Under the pieces are notes generated by a model. It ran no database searches. It was not told the origin of the DNA and worked only from the letters and a program-made list of their open reading frames with translations. From Shinisaurus crocodilurus (taxonomy: Eukaryota; Chordata; Lepidosauria; Squamata; Shinisauridae), in contig CM037885.1 in assembly GCA_021292165.1 (NCBI GenBank), positions 10,287,042 to 10,351,041 of the forward strand: a stretch of 64,000 nucleotides of DNA. The letters are read 5' to 3'. Numbering within the stretch: position 1 is the stretch's first letter; each line of letters begins with the position of its first letter. Of the stretch, positions 1 to 12,012 are shown piece after piece. A program made the translations under genes and the position numbers.

Positions 1-41
1 GGAGGACATGTTGTTGTTTTTAATTGCATCCATTTAAATAC

Positions 42-715
42 ATTAAGAACATAAGAAGAGCCCTGCTGGACCAGACCAGGGGTCCATCTAGTCCAGCATT
101 CTGTTCACACAGAGGCCAACCAGCTGCCCACGGGAAACCCACGAGTAGGACATGAGTGCAACAGCATCCTCCCGCCCATGTTCCCCAACAACTGGAGTAC
201 ATAGGCTTACTGCCTCTGATACTGGAGGTAGCATGCAGCCAATCAGGACTAGTAGCCATTGATAGCCTTCTCCTCCAGGAATTTGTCCAATCCCCTTTTA
301 AAGCTGTCCAAATTGGTGGTCATCACTGCATCCTGTGAAGGACTTCCTTTTCTCTGTCCTGAATCTCCCACCAATCAGCTTCATGGGAATGACCCCTTTG
401 GGTGCTAGTATTATGAGAGAGGAAGAAAAATGCCTCCCTGTCCACTTTCTCCACACCATGCATTATTTTGTCCACCTCTATCATGTCTCCCCTTACTCTC
501 TTTTTTTCTAAGCTCAACAATCCCAGCTGCTGTAACCTTTCCTCATAGGGGAGTTGCTCCAGCCCCTTGGTCATTTTAGTTGCCCTTTTCTGCCCTTTTC
601 CCAACTCTACAATGTCCTTCTTTTAGGTGCAGTGGCCAGAACTGCACACAGTATTCTAAGCATGGTCACACCACAGATTTGTCTTAAGGGCAGGATGATC
701 TTGGCAAATGCAGAT
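42..715 (-). mobile_element. CR1/L3-type LINE relic, antisense
   Basis: Read on the minus strand, this is the 3' part of a CR1-like non-LTR retrotransposon. The same sequence recurs at 17.29-18.35 kb, and parts of it recur in sense at 10.5, 16.6 and 27.3 kb. The copy is full of stops and indels and is inactive. Open frames across it are chance. Family assignment rests on resemblance to the common reptile CR1 tail and on the internal repeats of the window. Confidence 0.65.
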
Positions 716-819
716 GGACCAGGGCCAGCTTTTAGTCCTCCCCTTTCTTGCCTGTTGTGCAGGTGGTGACGTTACACCGTTACACCCTCCCACCCCATTC
801 CCGGACCCTAATAAAAGCA

Positions 820-1680
820 CCCTGGTGTAGCTAACCAAGCCCTGGCCCTCCTCCCTCCCTCCTCGGTCTCCCTCAGACGCAGCTGGGGGTGGCAGTTCCC
901 CCGGAGAGCAGAACAAGAGGCTCAGCAATAGGCACCCCTCACTCAGCACCCATCTTTGATCCTCTTTCGATGACCTTCACCTTCCCAGGTGCAGCTATCT
1001 ACAGTATCCGTAAAAGGAGCCACCGTTACAAACGGCTGCTCCACCCCAGAGGCGGTCGCATCGCACTGCTGGGGATAGAATGCCCGGGGCGGCTGCCGTT
1101 GGGGGAATCTCTGTGGAGGCGGCTTCCTCCAGCCACTGCTCCAGAGGCACCTGCTACCCCCAACCCTCGGCACGCAGCCCCCGTCATTGTGGTTTTGCCA
1201 CCAAAGGGGTTGTGGAAAGCCGCCTCTCTTCCCCCCCACTTCTGGCGACCCTCTGGTTCCTTCCAACCTCGCTGACTTTTCTCATTCGTGCCAGTAGATG
1301 CCCACTCCTCACTTCACCCCCCCCATGCCCGTCTCCCCTGAATTGTCCAACCCTGTTCCCTCTGTCTTTCGTCTGGGGAAAAAAAACAAAAAAACAAAAA
1401 AACAAAACAGAAGAAGAAACTGACGTGTGATTCTGTGTCCGTCTCTGGCTCGCGGTTTTTATTTTATATTGTTTGTGTCTTGGAAGGGGAGATTAAAAAA
1501 AAAGAATGGAAAATATAATAATTAATATATAACTGGGGGTCGGGAGTGTGCGGGGGGGCGTGTTCCTCCGCAGCCCAAGACTGTTTCCCCCGTGCCCGAA
1601 AGTTAATATATATGTAAATATCTATGTCTGCCTTTTAACCACCTTTGATACTTCAATAAATCCCCCTGATTAATTCTTTT
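820..1680 (+). other. Candidate terminal 3'UTR of an upstream gene
   Basis: A non-repetitive block whose second half (about 1380-1660) is typical 3'UTR sequence: adenine-rich runs, AT-rich stretches with TAATTAATATATA, and a canonical AATAAA at 1655-1660 on the plus strand. No convincing coding exon is visible: the open frames at 889-1430 have no recognisable domain. On human 19q13.31 the neighbour of ZNF428 is CADM4, transcribed in the matching relative direction. This block could therefore be the end of a CADM4 orthologue whose coding part precedes the window. That name is inferred from gene order only; I found no CADM C-terminal coding sequence here. Confidence 0.42.
1655..1660 (+). terminator. 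Polyadenylation signal AATAAA
   Basis: Canonical AATAAA at the end of the AT-rich candidate 3'UTR, followed by a G/T-containing stretch (about 1685-1735). Cleavage would be expected about 15-30 bases downstream. Confidence 0.45.
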
Positions 1681-2160
1681 AACACCAGTGGTTGTGGGAT
1701 CCTTTTTCATGAGTCTGTGTCGGGCTGGGGAAGCAATGTCAGCTTCAGGACATTTGGGGGTGGGGGTTGGAAGCTCTCTGCCCCCCCCTCCCCAGTTCAA
1801 GAGATGAAACACACAAACTGAGACTTCTCATGAGTTGCCTCTGCAGGTGAGGACTGAGCAACTGCACAACCCCGGAGTCAGGGCATCCGGCTGTTTTTCT
1901 CACATGGGGGAGCAGATGGAATTGATGGGGCGAAAAACCCGTCGACGTAACACAAAGCCCTTTGTAGCAAGTAATACAAAGCAAATGCAACATTTCTGGC
2001 TTCGCAGTGACCTTGCAAGGTAAGCAGTGGCAAAAGGGGGCAAGAGCAGACATGAACCAGGCAGGGATGGACTGCCGGGGAAAAACCCTGCGGAGTTCAC
2101 ATTCATCAAGAGTTCCACACTTACATTATGAGTGTTCCTTCAAAACGCTGATATCAGCTG

Positions 2161-2525
2161 GAGGTATGTCACCCCTGTCCCGGTTTTCACAAATGGGGGG
2201 AATTGAGGTTGAGAGAGCATGACTTGCCCAGGACTCTGCAAGTGGCCATGCCAGAACTGGGTTTTGAACCCTGATGTACTAGATCAGTGTTCTCCAACCT
2301 TGGGTCCCCAGATGTTTTTGGCCTACAACTCCCAGCATCCTAGATCCTCATTTGCATCCTGCCCTTCCTCTGAGCTGCTCAGGGAGGCATGCTTTCTCCT
2401 CCGTTTTATTCTCACAATAACCCTGTGGTTAGGCAGAGAGTGGCCCCAGGCCACCCAATGAGCTTCATTGCTGAACAGGAATTTGAACCCAGGTCCACAT
2501 CCGAGTCCATTGTGCACACCTAGCT
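2161..2525. repeat. Old SINE relics (MIR/CORE-like) plus half of a fold-back repeat
   Basis: 2161-2282 resembles the MIR core (gagagcatgacttgccca segment, + sense). 2283-2339 is the left half of the fold-back repeat that is complete at 35663-35802. 2360-2525 is a second old SINE in reverse orientation (caggccacccaatgagcttc segment). All are diverged. Confidence 0.45.
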
Positions 2526-3949
2526 TTTCCCGGAACCCCTAAAGCTCTGTTGGCACCCACAGGCCTCTTCCAGGCCTGGCTCCCTGCTACAGCTCTTGCC
2601 TGCAACCCCTGTTTAAAACACACTTGCCTCCTGCGGGCATCACTGGCCATCTCCATGTTCCCCCTGCTCCGCTCCCGGTCTTCTGCAGTGCCTGTTTTCA
2701 GTCAGGGACCCTTAATAAATGCACCGAGCCTCTGTTTCGGCTGCAGACACAGCGCCTTTACATTGTTCCTGCCTTCCTTCCATTTCTCTCCTTCACTCTC
2801 ATTTTTATTACTCCACTGGGTCTCTCTCTACGCGTCCCCCATCTGTCATTCTGTACAAAACTCTCTTCTTGTGGAAAACATTTCGACTGGGAGCTACCGG
2901 TAAAAATATTTTAAAACAATCGCAGGAGTGGGGTGGGGGCGGGGATTTAATGTTCAACAAAATGGCATAAATTCTGGGTTTGCAGCCCTTTTTACTCGTG
3001 CTGTCGAAGCAGCTAGAGCAATGATCGCGGTAAAAGCAACAGAACCAACACCTCTAGTGCTGTATCAGACTCCACGATCTCTGACATACAAATTTGGTTT
3101 CCCTAGTCAGAATCAGTCCAAGAAGCCCATCTACCGGAGTCTTCTCCATTTTGGATTACACCTTCTATTTTTGTGGTCTTCATTCTAGATCCCTGTGGAC
3201 CCTCATAGCTCATATATCCTATGACCTGCATCACACCCACGATTTGGGGCGAAGACGGACATGCATTCTGGTGTGGCGAAAGCTTGCTGCATTACGAGGC
3301 GTTTCTTTTTAGAGCAGTTGTGAGTCCAGGTCGACGGGTTAGAGAGAACCCTTGGCAAAATGCTTGCTGATGCGTCCCTGGCAACCTCAGCGGTTCCCCT
3401 TGTTGGCTTACCGTACCTGCTGGCAACAGCATTCTGATGGAGCCACTTGTTTTATTATCCCACAATGCCCTTATGGAGTGTCACTCTGGGGCATTATGGG
3501 AAATCAAAATGGCAGCACCCCGTTGTGGGAAGCCACTGTTTTAATGCACCAGAGTGACATTATGGGAGCACCCAGCCACCTGGTGCTCATTGGGATGGCA
3601 GGTGGGGGTGGGGAAATTTGTTTTAAAGGAGGAGGGGCAGGACAGGCATCACCAGTTGTGGGTCCTGCTGGGGCACCGGGATACCAGCAGCTGCCCGAGC
3701 ATGTTATATGCTCACACAGTGAGCCAGGAAGTCACATAGGCTAAGGCTGAAGCCAGGTATAGATTCTAACATCCAGATTGGTTTGAACGCAGCTACTCTG
3801 CCCTGAAAATGCATGCTTTGGAATGCAGCAAACGTGTGCCCAAGCCTCTTTGGTCCAAATTTCTGTTCATCTGTCTGCCTTCGCCCTTTAGCCTCTCTTC
3901 TCCGTTCTGGGTCAGAACAGTGAGCCCTTAAGTAAAAGGCAGCGAAGTC

Positions 3950-4195
3950 TTCCAGGAATCAAATTGTTCCTAACGAGCCTTAGTGTGCTCATTAACAGGT
4001 GAGTGTCTTCCAGCCTGGCATTCATTGGGCTCCTAATAGGATCAGCAACCTTCTCCTGCCTGCAACCCCCTGTCAAGGTGTTAACAGAAAAGTGCTTTTA
4101 AATGCTCAGCCGACATGAAAGGAGGGATCCTGGAAGGGGAAGGGGGAGCGGGACTGGGAAGAAGGGCGTGCTTTCTAAAGAAAAGGTGTTTCCCC
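3950..4195 (+). repeat. First copy of a local duplicated segment
   Basis: Shares the motif attgttcctaacgag, then a gctcattaa(c/a)aggtgagt block, a ttcattgggc..cctaat block and a gaagaaagg..aggtgtt end, in the same order and spacing, with 5098-5320. The copies are diverged and directly oriented about 1.15 kb apart. It matches no other repeat in the window. Confidence 0.55.
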
Positions 4196-4323
4196 TCCTC
4201 CTAGTGCCGAGCCCTGTCTAGGGTTGTAATGTTCCTCTGCCTGCCCTCCTGAAGACCTCTGGCTGATATTCCCTATTTAATCTATCCACCCCACCGCACG
4301 TGACCATGTGCATTATTCTACAC

Positions 4324-4409
4324 CAGTGTTCTCCAACCTTGGGTCCCCAGATGTTTTTGGCCTACAACTCCCAGCATGCCCCAGCCAGCTCCAGGGTTGG
4401 AGAACACTG
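4324..4409. repeat. Fold-back MITE, family A, shortened right arm
   Basis: Begins CAGTGTTCTCCAACCTTGGG and ends with the reverse complement GGTTGGAGAACACTG. The left arm is full length. The right arm lacks most of the interior found in the complete copy at 35663-35802. Confidence 0.7.
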
Positions 4410-4866
4410 TTCTACACAATGGGCCCTTCAGGCAATCTCCCCTTACTTCATGCCCCTCTAGGCGGTGGCTGCATTCTGAGCTGGCTTTGCTCCCTGCTCC
4501 CCTTCCCGGATCAGGAAAGGGAGGAACAAAGCTGACTGGGGCCACGCACGGCCTCTGTGGCTCACTTGCTGTCCCACCTCTCTCTCTTCTGAGTGACCGG
4601 GGCCTCCCACTGGCCGGATGAGACGGCCTGGAAGTCCAAATTTGGCCTTTGGGACGGGAGGCTTGACCGCCCAGATAGACCATGTTTAATTCATTTCTAT
4701 CCCACCTTTTAGCAAGGTGGCTGCCTCACGTGCCTTCAGAGCACACCCTGGAACCACACACGCTGGCCTACTTAGGGCCTTACCACAGTTCTTGGATCAC
4801 ACCGTCTTAGTCCCGACATTTTCCAGTAGCCCTTATCTCTGTTTGGGTAAAACTGACCCCCTCTTC

Positions 4867-4890
4867 CACACACACACACACACACACACA
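4867..4890. repeat. (CA)n microsatellite
   Basis: About twelve uninterrupted CA units. Confidence 0.9.
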
Positions 4891-5097
4891 GCACTGGAGT
4901 ACAGTCTAAAAAGCCCATCTATCCTGTGGGCTTTTTAATCGCCGTCTGTCCGCGATTGCTTCCGAGGCCCACGGCCCTGTGTTCCTCTCCGGCCCCTGCT
5001 GAATCAAGCCAGTGGGTCCATCTGTCCCTGAATCCTGAACGTTATGGCAACTGCCAGAACAGAGATGGATAGTGTCTGCTCACTGGGGCAGCAAGCT

Positions 5098-5320
5098 CAT
5101 CCAGGAACCAAATTGTTCCTAACGAGTCTCATTTTGCTCATTAAAAGGTGAGTCGCTTCCCCAGCCTTGTGGTCCTGGGCTTCATTGGGTGCCTAATCCA
5201 ATCAGCCTGCAACCACTGTCAGGACATTAACAAAACAGCGAGTTAAACGCCGAACGATCCTGAAGGCTGGCTGAGGGAGGGAAGAAAGGGTTTGTTTTCT
5301 AAGAAGAAAGGTGTTGGGGG
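5098..5320 (+). repeat. Second copy of the local duplicated segment
   Basis: Direct, diverged duplicate of 3950-4195 (see that entry). The shared order of several blocks argues for duplication of one segment rather than two independent repeat insertions. Confidence 0.55.
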
Positions 5321-5399
5321 CTCAGGAAGCTGTTTCCATCTGCTTTGGAAGCTGCCTTATCATCTTGTGTGATCTGTGCAGGGACTGCTACGGCAGATC

Positions 5400-8300
5400 A
5401 AGGGTGAAACACTTCCTTCTCTTTATTATTGTGGACCAGACTGGAGTCCTGAGTGGAAATGAGGCTCCAAATGAAGCCCCCAGCTCGGGTGGAATGGGGT
5501 TGGGCAGCATATAATGGCATGCACTGTGGGAAGCACAGCCCTTTCCCTCATGGTAGAGACACCAGGAGGCCTTCACTATGGATCTGGGGAGCTGCAAGGG
5601 GGGGGGGGGAGACGCCTGGAAGAACACAGAAGAGCAGCCAAGTGAGTGAGACTTTTCCATCCTCCCCTTTCAAGAAAGTGTCCCTGGAGCAATCCTGGAA
5701 TTAGAATTGCAGTTTGCTACTGTGCCTTTATTGATCATTCAGAGAGAGAATGACATCAGCGTATGGGGCACTTGGCAGAGTAACACAGGCAAAAGACAGG
5801 TCCCTGCCCCAAGGAATTAGCAAATCGGAGTTTAGACATCAGCAGGAGGCACACATGGCAGATAAGTCTAGCTCCCTGTACTTCTGGCTTTGTATGGGCC
5901 AGGAAAGAGGACTGAAGAGTTAGATCCCAAGGGCTCATGGCAAAGGCGGGGTTTGGGCTGGCCTTTGAAAGGAGAGTAGGCATAAGGGGCAGCAAAGAAG
6001 CAATGGCAAAGCCATTTGAGAGAGGAGACTAGGTCGCAAGAGCTGAAAAAGGAGCGAAGGTTACAGGCGAAGATGTATTCAGACAGGGCACCATCAATCC
6101 CCCCCCCTTTCAATTTGTGTGTGTAGGTCCCTGTGTCACATTAAAACATGCATACATCCATGTAGTAAGCTTGCTCCTTTCTCCTCCTCCTCCTCAAAGG
6201 GAAGAGAAAAGTGACAGTCTCAAGCAGAGCCCTCTGTTTGCATGCCAAAGTGGCTGGGAGAGTTAATGTTTTCCACAGAGGGAGGGCCCACTATAAGGTT
6301 TTGAAAGTCCCTGCTGGACCAGCTCCAGGCAGAGGGAGTAGTTTTGCTTTCTGGTTCATTAGGCAAAGTGCTGAGTGTCTCGAAGTCAGGACAGGAAAAA
6401 TGCCAAAAGGCAGCTCCCTTAGGCCTGGACCTCACCTAGGTCCTTCCTTTCCCTCTCTTGCCCCTTATCAAGGTGAACCTGGTTACATTAAAAAAAAAAA
6501 AAAAAAAAAAAGCAGCAACCCTGCTATTTTTTCCCTGGTGGGGAGACTAAGGAGCTACTAAGGGCAGTGCACATGGCGGTGATGGTATATTGTCCCTTTC
6601 AAAAACAGGACCACAGTACCTGAACCCAAGGTAAGGGTGTAGTGTGTGGGTGAAGTTGAAGACCCCGAAGTATAGCTTCATCTATGGGAGGGGAGTGAAT
6701 CCTAGCAAAGAGCAGCCATGGCTTACCGAGCATTGCAAACAATTTGTAATTTGACCTGAGTAAGATGAATAATCTTCAGTTTCTACCAGCCACACTTCAG
6801 TTTCAATATTTGGGAGGGGGCAGCCCACCCCCTACCTGTGTTCAAGCCACATGTAATTATTCATCAAGCACACATATTTCTCTGGCTATGATGATGTAAC
6901 CACATCCTCTTAAAATGCATTGCACTTTTGCAATCTAATCTTGAATACATCCAAGAGAAAATTGAGCCGTGCTGTCAATCTCCCCTTCCCCCCTGCTGAA
7001 ATCGGTGCCCCCCCTCAAAAGTTTAAATTGTGCTCTTGGGGGGCGGGGGGAGGAACTGGGCTGAGTTTCAAAAAAAAGAAGAGCATACAGATGCAGCAAA
7101 GAAAACCGCTTTGCCAGTTGAGTTTCTGCTTGTGCGGCTGTCAAAAGCACAGGAGCCCTACTGGATAGAAGACATCTGGCTGGCACCATTAGCCACAGAG
7201 ATCAACTCCGTTCCACTTGCTGCTGCTGCAACCAAAGTGCTCTCTCTTCCCCTCCACAACATGCTTCTCTAAATTGCAACCTAGATCTGTCTCGGCATCA
7301 AGTCTACCGCTTAGCAGAATCTCTGCTCTCCTTTTGCAGTCATAAGATACTGAATTTCATGGCAGCCATCAAATTTCAGCAGCTCATAAGCCTGTACCCA
7401 CATGCATTAAACCCCACGTTAACTTTTATGGATCTTTACACAAACAGTTCCCCACTGGGGAAGGAGGACACCCACTGTCGTTATAGCCCCCCCTAAAATC
7501 TGAGCTCATCAGTTTTAGAGTGCAACTTAGGAGAATCAAGCTCTCCCAAAAAATTATGACCGAGAGTGGGTGGGTGGGGGGAGCAGTCATATTTAATGCC
7601 TCGGGATTCTGTGTGACTCTTGACAGGGCAAGAGGTGAGTGAGGCATCTTTTAGGATACTTTGCAAGAGTTGACAACGTTTGTCTCTTATGGTAAAGATT
7701 TGTCCTTACTAGCAGATTAAAGATTAAAGGTCTTTAAACAGCTGCACAGCAGGCAGAAAGTCAATAGGTGAAGCTTCATCCTTGCACCTCAAAGGTTGGA
7801 GGCTGCACCTGTTGAATTTCTTCCCATCACATTAAAGGTAGGTGAATGCCCTGTTACTGTTGAATAGTGCACCGAGTATCTTTTAGTGGAGAAAGATGAC
7901 TAAACATTTTTATAAAGTTGGCAATCCTGCTTTGAAGCCCTACAGGTAGCAGCACTAGTTAGGGTAAGCTGGACATAGGAGACTCACTGCCATTCCAAAT
8001 CAGTACAGGAGAGGGAGAGAGCATTGTCCTAGTTCACTTGGGGCAGTTAGAAGGTTGAGCTATTTCCTCCCCAGCTCCTCAGCGGCGCTACGCAGGGTCT
8101 CTTTGGCAAAAGATACCTGGTGCATCACTGCTTCTATAAAAGTTACTTTGACGACAAGGACGGAGGCCAAACCCCAAACAGACCACAAGCTAACTAGTGT
8201 GTACCGGGAGAAGGGCACAGCAGCAGGCACCCGCGGACATGGGCTGCAGGTGAGCATCTAACAGTCCAAGCACTGTGTGTCATCCTGTCCATTCTCTCCT

Positions 8301-10000
8301 CTTATCTGGGATGATGTAAGACCACTGGTTTTGCATGATGTAGAGGCACTGCCGCTGACATATACATAGACAGAAGGCATGATGGGCTTTTTATTAGGAC
8401 TTAATATCCAACAGAGGCCTTTTATGGCTCTGGTTCCTGTAGAAGTGGGGAGTGCTGCTTGGTGCCTGTCGTTGGCTTGGGTTGCTTTATATCCCCCTTG
8501 GGTACCATGGAGAATGCTGGTGATAAAAGAAAAGGGGGGAAAAAAACACCCTGATGCCGCATATGCTCCAAACAGCCACCGTTGCAAGATTTTGTGATTT
8601 TTTATTTTGATGAAAGGAAGCGCCGGATGGGGGGACATTTAAACTGCACACTGCAGAGATGGGCATGATATATACTTGCTCCTCCTTACACCACCACCCC
8701 CACCACCCCATGTGCTGGCATGCAAATAATAGCAAAGCACAACTGAAATTCAAGACATAGTGCTGCTTTCTGGCCTTCAGGCTAGTGCAAGAGCTCCGGC
8801 AAAAGGACTCTGGAGTTTTGGTGCAGGGCTACAGCGGAGGCTGGGTTCTTGAAGGCATAAAAAGAGGGCCCAAGAAAACCAAAATGGGTTACATTTTCAA
8901 GCAGAGTCCAGGCCCCCAAAGTAGGAGAGCTGCCCCCAGACCTTCTCCCATTATCCGCAGAAGCAAATGGCTATTGATTATTTAGCCCTGGTTATGCGTT
9001 TGTGGCTTAATCGGAAAGTCGGGCCCTGCCGCAGGGAGGGCTCGCGTTCAGGGGCAGCCCAAGAGCTACTGGAGGAAAAATGTATCCCTCACCCCACCCC
9101 ACCCTTTTTTTTGCTTGCCCGTCGTTTGCTTCTTGAGGATTTTAGAAGAAGGGGGATAACCTAGATGGAAACTTTTGAAGAATATTATCCTCTTTGGTAT
9201 GCCAAAGAGGAAAATTGGCAGTAATGAAAGAAACAAAGCAAATGACCACCAGTTTATACATTTTAAAAACTTAAACCTATAAAAATGTATTAAACTGGAC
9301 GCACTACTGGGTGGACACTTGTTCTGGAGTGCTGCATTATGCACACCGCAAGGCCTACACATCATTAATGAAAGAGAAACAGAGAAAACGGGAAACAAGT
9401 TCGCGTGTGAAGGGGCCGGAGTCATTTAAAAAAACAACAACGTGCAAAGCACACCCTTGTGTGGTGGCTTCGTGACTTACACTCATCAATTTACTGTAAG
9501 TAAAAATATACTCTGAAAGGCAGCCTAACCTGAACAGAAAAGGGCTAACACATCAGGACCGGCAGAGGTCAAAGAGCAGCCCATGAGCAGAAGATAATCT
9601 CTCGCCCTCATAAAGGGAAGCGGAGAACTGCAGGCAAAGAGCAACTAACCCTGAAAGGGAGTGGGACGGGAATTCCTATATACACAACAACATCATGGCT
9701 GTCCCCCACACTTTTGGTCCCAATAGCTCCATCCTCCCCCCTTCTAAAAAAATATATATAAGGCAATGAATAACACAAACATATACACACAAAACAGTCA
9801 CTGTACATTGATGAAATCCCCACCATCCCATAGTCAGAAGAAGCTGGATCTTGAAAGTGCCAAAAAGGAAAACAGACAGACAGAATCCATTTCAACCTGG
9901 GGGGGGGGGGGGGGAAGAAAAAAAGAAAACGGTTAACAAGCCAGCAGAGGGTGCCGTAAAATCTTAGCACAGCTGGCCCCATAGGTCTTAAGCCATCTAA
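5400..10000. other. Intergenic stretch with no supported gene
   Basis: Six-frame reading shows only short open frames with no signal peptide, domain or splice-linked continuation. Contents: homopolymers (G run near 5600, A run 6490-6511, G run 9900-9915) and undated non-repetitive sequence. I see no SINE or LTR here that I can name. Confidence 0.5.
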
Positions 10001-10002
10001 GG

Positions 10003-10110
10003 CAGTGGTCCCCAGCCTTGGTTCTCCAGGCGCTGTTGGACTACAGCTTCCAGCATCCTTGACCACTGGCCATGCTGGCTGAGGATGATGGGAGTTGTAG
10101 CTCTCCGGAG
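10003..10110. repeat. Fold-back MITE, family C
   Basis: Imperfect inverted repeat around actacagcttccagcatcc and its mirror gatgatgggagttgtag. A diverged member of the widespread 'ccctccagatgt...actacaactcccat' family. Confidence 0.6.
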
Positions 10111-10489
10111 CTACACGAGAGCATCTGCGCAGTAGGTCTTAGTTCATACTCGGCATCCTGTGGGAAGGGGGCACATGAATCCAAGCACATTCCCATGCCC
10201 CCCTGTGTGTATAACAGACCTGCTGTGTGTGTTGTGGAAATTAGAAATGATGTGGACGGTCCTGCAGTTTTTGTTTTGCTAATGAGCAGCCCCAAGGGGC
10301 TCCTTTGAAAATGGGAGGGGTTTCTTCCATGCCCTTGCCCCAATGGAAATGCTCCGGAAACCACTATCGATTTAACAGAGGGGTGTGGGTGGGTGGTGGT
10401 GGCAGCGGCAGAGAGATGGGAACAATCTGTACCTGTCCTTGGCTTTGAAGGGTGGAAGAGGGCGGTACAATTAAAGAGTTAAACCTCTC

Positions 10490-10985
10490 CTGGTGCAGTA
10501 TGCCTATATACGCCAGTTGCCGGGGAACATGGGCGGGAAGGTGCTGTTGCACTCCTGTCCTGCTCGTGGGATCCCGTGGGCAGCTGGTTGGCCACTGTAT
10601 GAACAGAATGCAGGACTAGAGGGACCCTTGGTCTGCTCCAGCAGCGCTCTTCTTCTGTTCTTAAGGATGCTTCCAGACCAACCTTTTATCTTGCAGTTGC
10701 CCTGGCCTCATCCCTAGCGTTTTATTGGGGGGGGGGGTGTCCAGATGATGTCATCTTCCATTTGTAACTACATTTCCCACCCACCCCAATGTTCTCCCAC
10801 CGCTGCTTCCATCATTTTTCCTTCCCACAGAAAAAATATGTTAAGGAGGAAAGGACAGAATAGGTGCATAAGGTGTTTTGACTGGTAGTGCTAGCAGCCC
10901 TCCACCTGGAAGCAGCCTAAGACTGTAGCAGGACCCTTCTTTGGTCTGAACCAGCATGGCTCTTCTTATGTTCTTATGTACCACT
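10490..10985 (+). mobile_element. CR1 3' fragment carrying an inserted MITE (copy 1)
   Basis: 10490-10665 is a sense CR1 tail (gctggttggccactgtatga block). At 10666 it changes to a roughly 255-bp module bounded by ttaaggatgcttccag and ctggaagcagcctaag. After 10920 it returns to CR1-tail sequence (cttctttggtctg, cttcttatgttctta). The same CR1/module junction recurs at 16550-17102. Confidence 0.6.
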
Positions 10986-11369
10986 TCCCCAATCCTCAAA
11001 AGGGGCTGCAAACTGACATAACCAAACACAGTACCCATAGGGAAATCCTAATCATCCATATGGGAATTGTCCCATTGAGGTTGGACCCTAAGAAAGAGGG
11101 AACTGAAAGTCGCCTGAAATCTGTGGCTGTGTTAAGCCTTATTTAACCACATGGGGGGAGCATTTATACCGCCATGACATGTGGAAGTCGTCACAGGTTG
11201 CTCTTGATATATAGGAAGACTGCTGCAAAGATACTCAGGAACTCCAGAAGTTGTGCCGATTCTCTATGGAATGCTGAATTGAGGAATCCTCAGCAACGCT
11301 TTTGTTTCTGAAATCCTCAGCAATCCTGCTAAGACTTCAGAAACAAGGGGAAAGAAGACAACAGACAGG

Positions 11370-11372
<3 letters not shown>

Positions 11373-11408
<36 letters not shown>
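11373..11408. repeat. (GT)n microsatellite
   Basis: Uninterrupted GT run of about 18 units. Confidence 0.9.
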
Positions 11409-11409
<1 letters not shown>

Positions 11410-11444
11410 TTCCAGCCTATGCAGTTCTACCAACCTGTGCTCCC

Positions 11445-11450
11445 TTTATT
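11445..11450 (-). terminator. Candidate polyadenylation signal of the Ig-domain gene
   Basis: TTTATT on the plus strand reads AATAAA on the minus strand, about 560 bases past the stop codon. It is the first canonical signal I found downstream, without experimental support. Confidence 0.3.
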
Positions 11451-12012
11451 ACATCACCAGGGGGTGTGTATCCTCTACGACAGAAGGCACGGACTCTAGG
11501 CTGCCTTTGTAGATTGGGGTACGCTGGCCAGAGTCTTGCCTGGAGAGAGAGAAAGGCAAACAACAAGATTCACACATTTTATCAAGTGATGGAGAACTGA
11601 AAAAGTTTGCGGTCAAGCAAGCATGGGGCGATACGGGGGGGGGGCATATTGCACAGAGCGACACGACATGGGTTGGGGGGGGGGAATGAGTATTTCATGC
11701 TTGTTCACACATCAAGTGGTGAACATGTGTGAACTGGGCTCCATTAAACTAATTATAAGCGTAATCGGCCAAGGAAGGCCGTGAATGAAGAACAACTATG
11801 CTTGGGTTGGAACCAGCATCTGCGCAACATGGGAGCGGAGACTCTTCCCTATCTTTGTTTTAGGTAAAGTAACCCCCCCCCCTAGACTACAGTTGTGAAT
11901 TATAAGGTTGAGAAGAGACCCAGCACGTCGTCAAGCTCAATATGCTACCCAGGAGCAGAATACCTACAGGAAGCCCCACCCACCCACCCAATAATACAAT
12001 TCCACAAGGCAC

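Noticed and set aside
889..1430. Open frames upstream of the AATAAA as the last coding exon of CADM4
   Set aside because: No CADM-type transmembrane segment or PDZ-binding C-terminus is present. Only a 3'UTR interpretation is reasonable.
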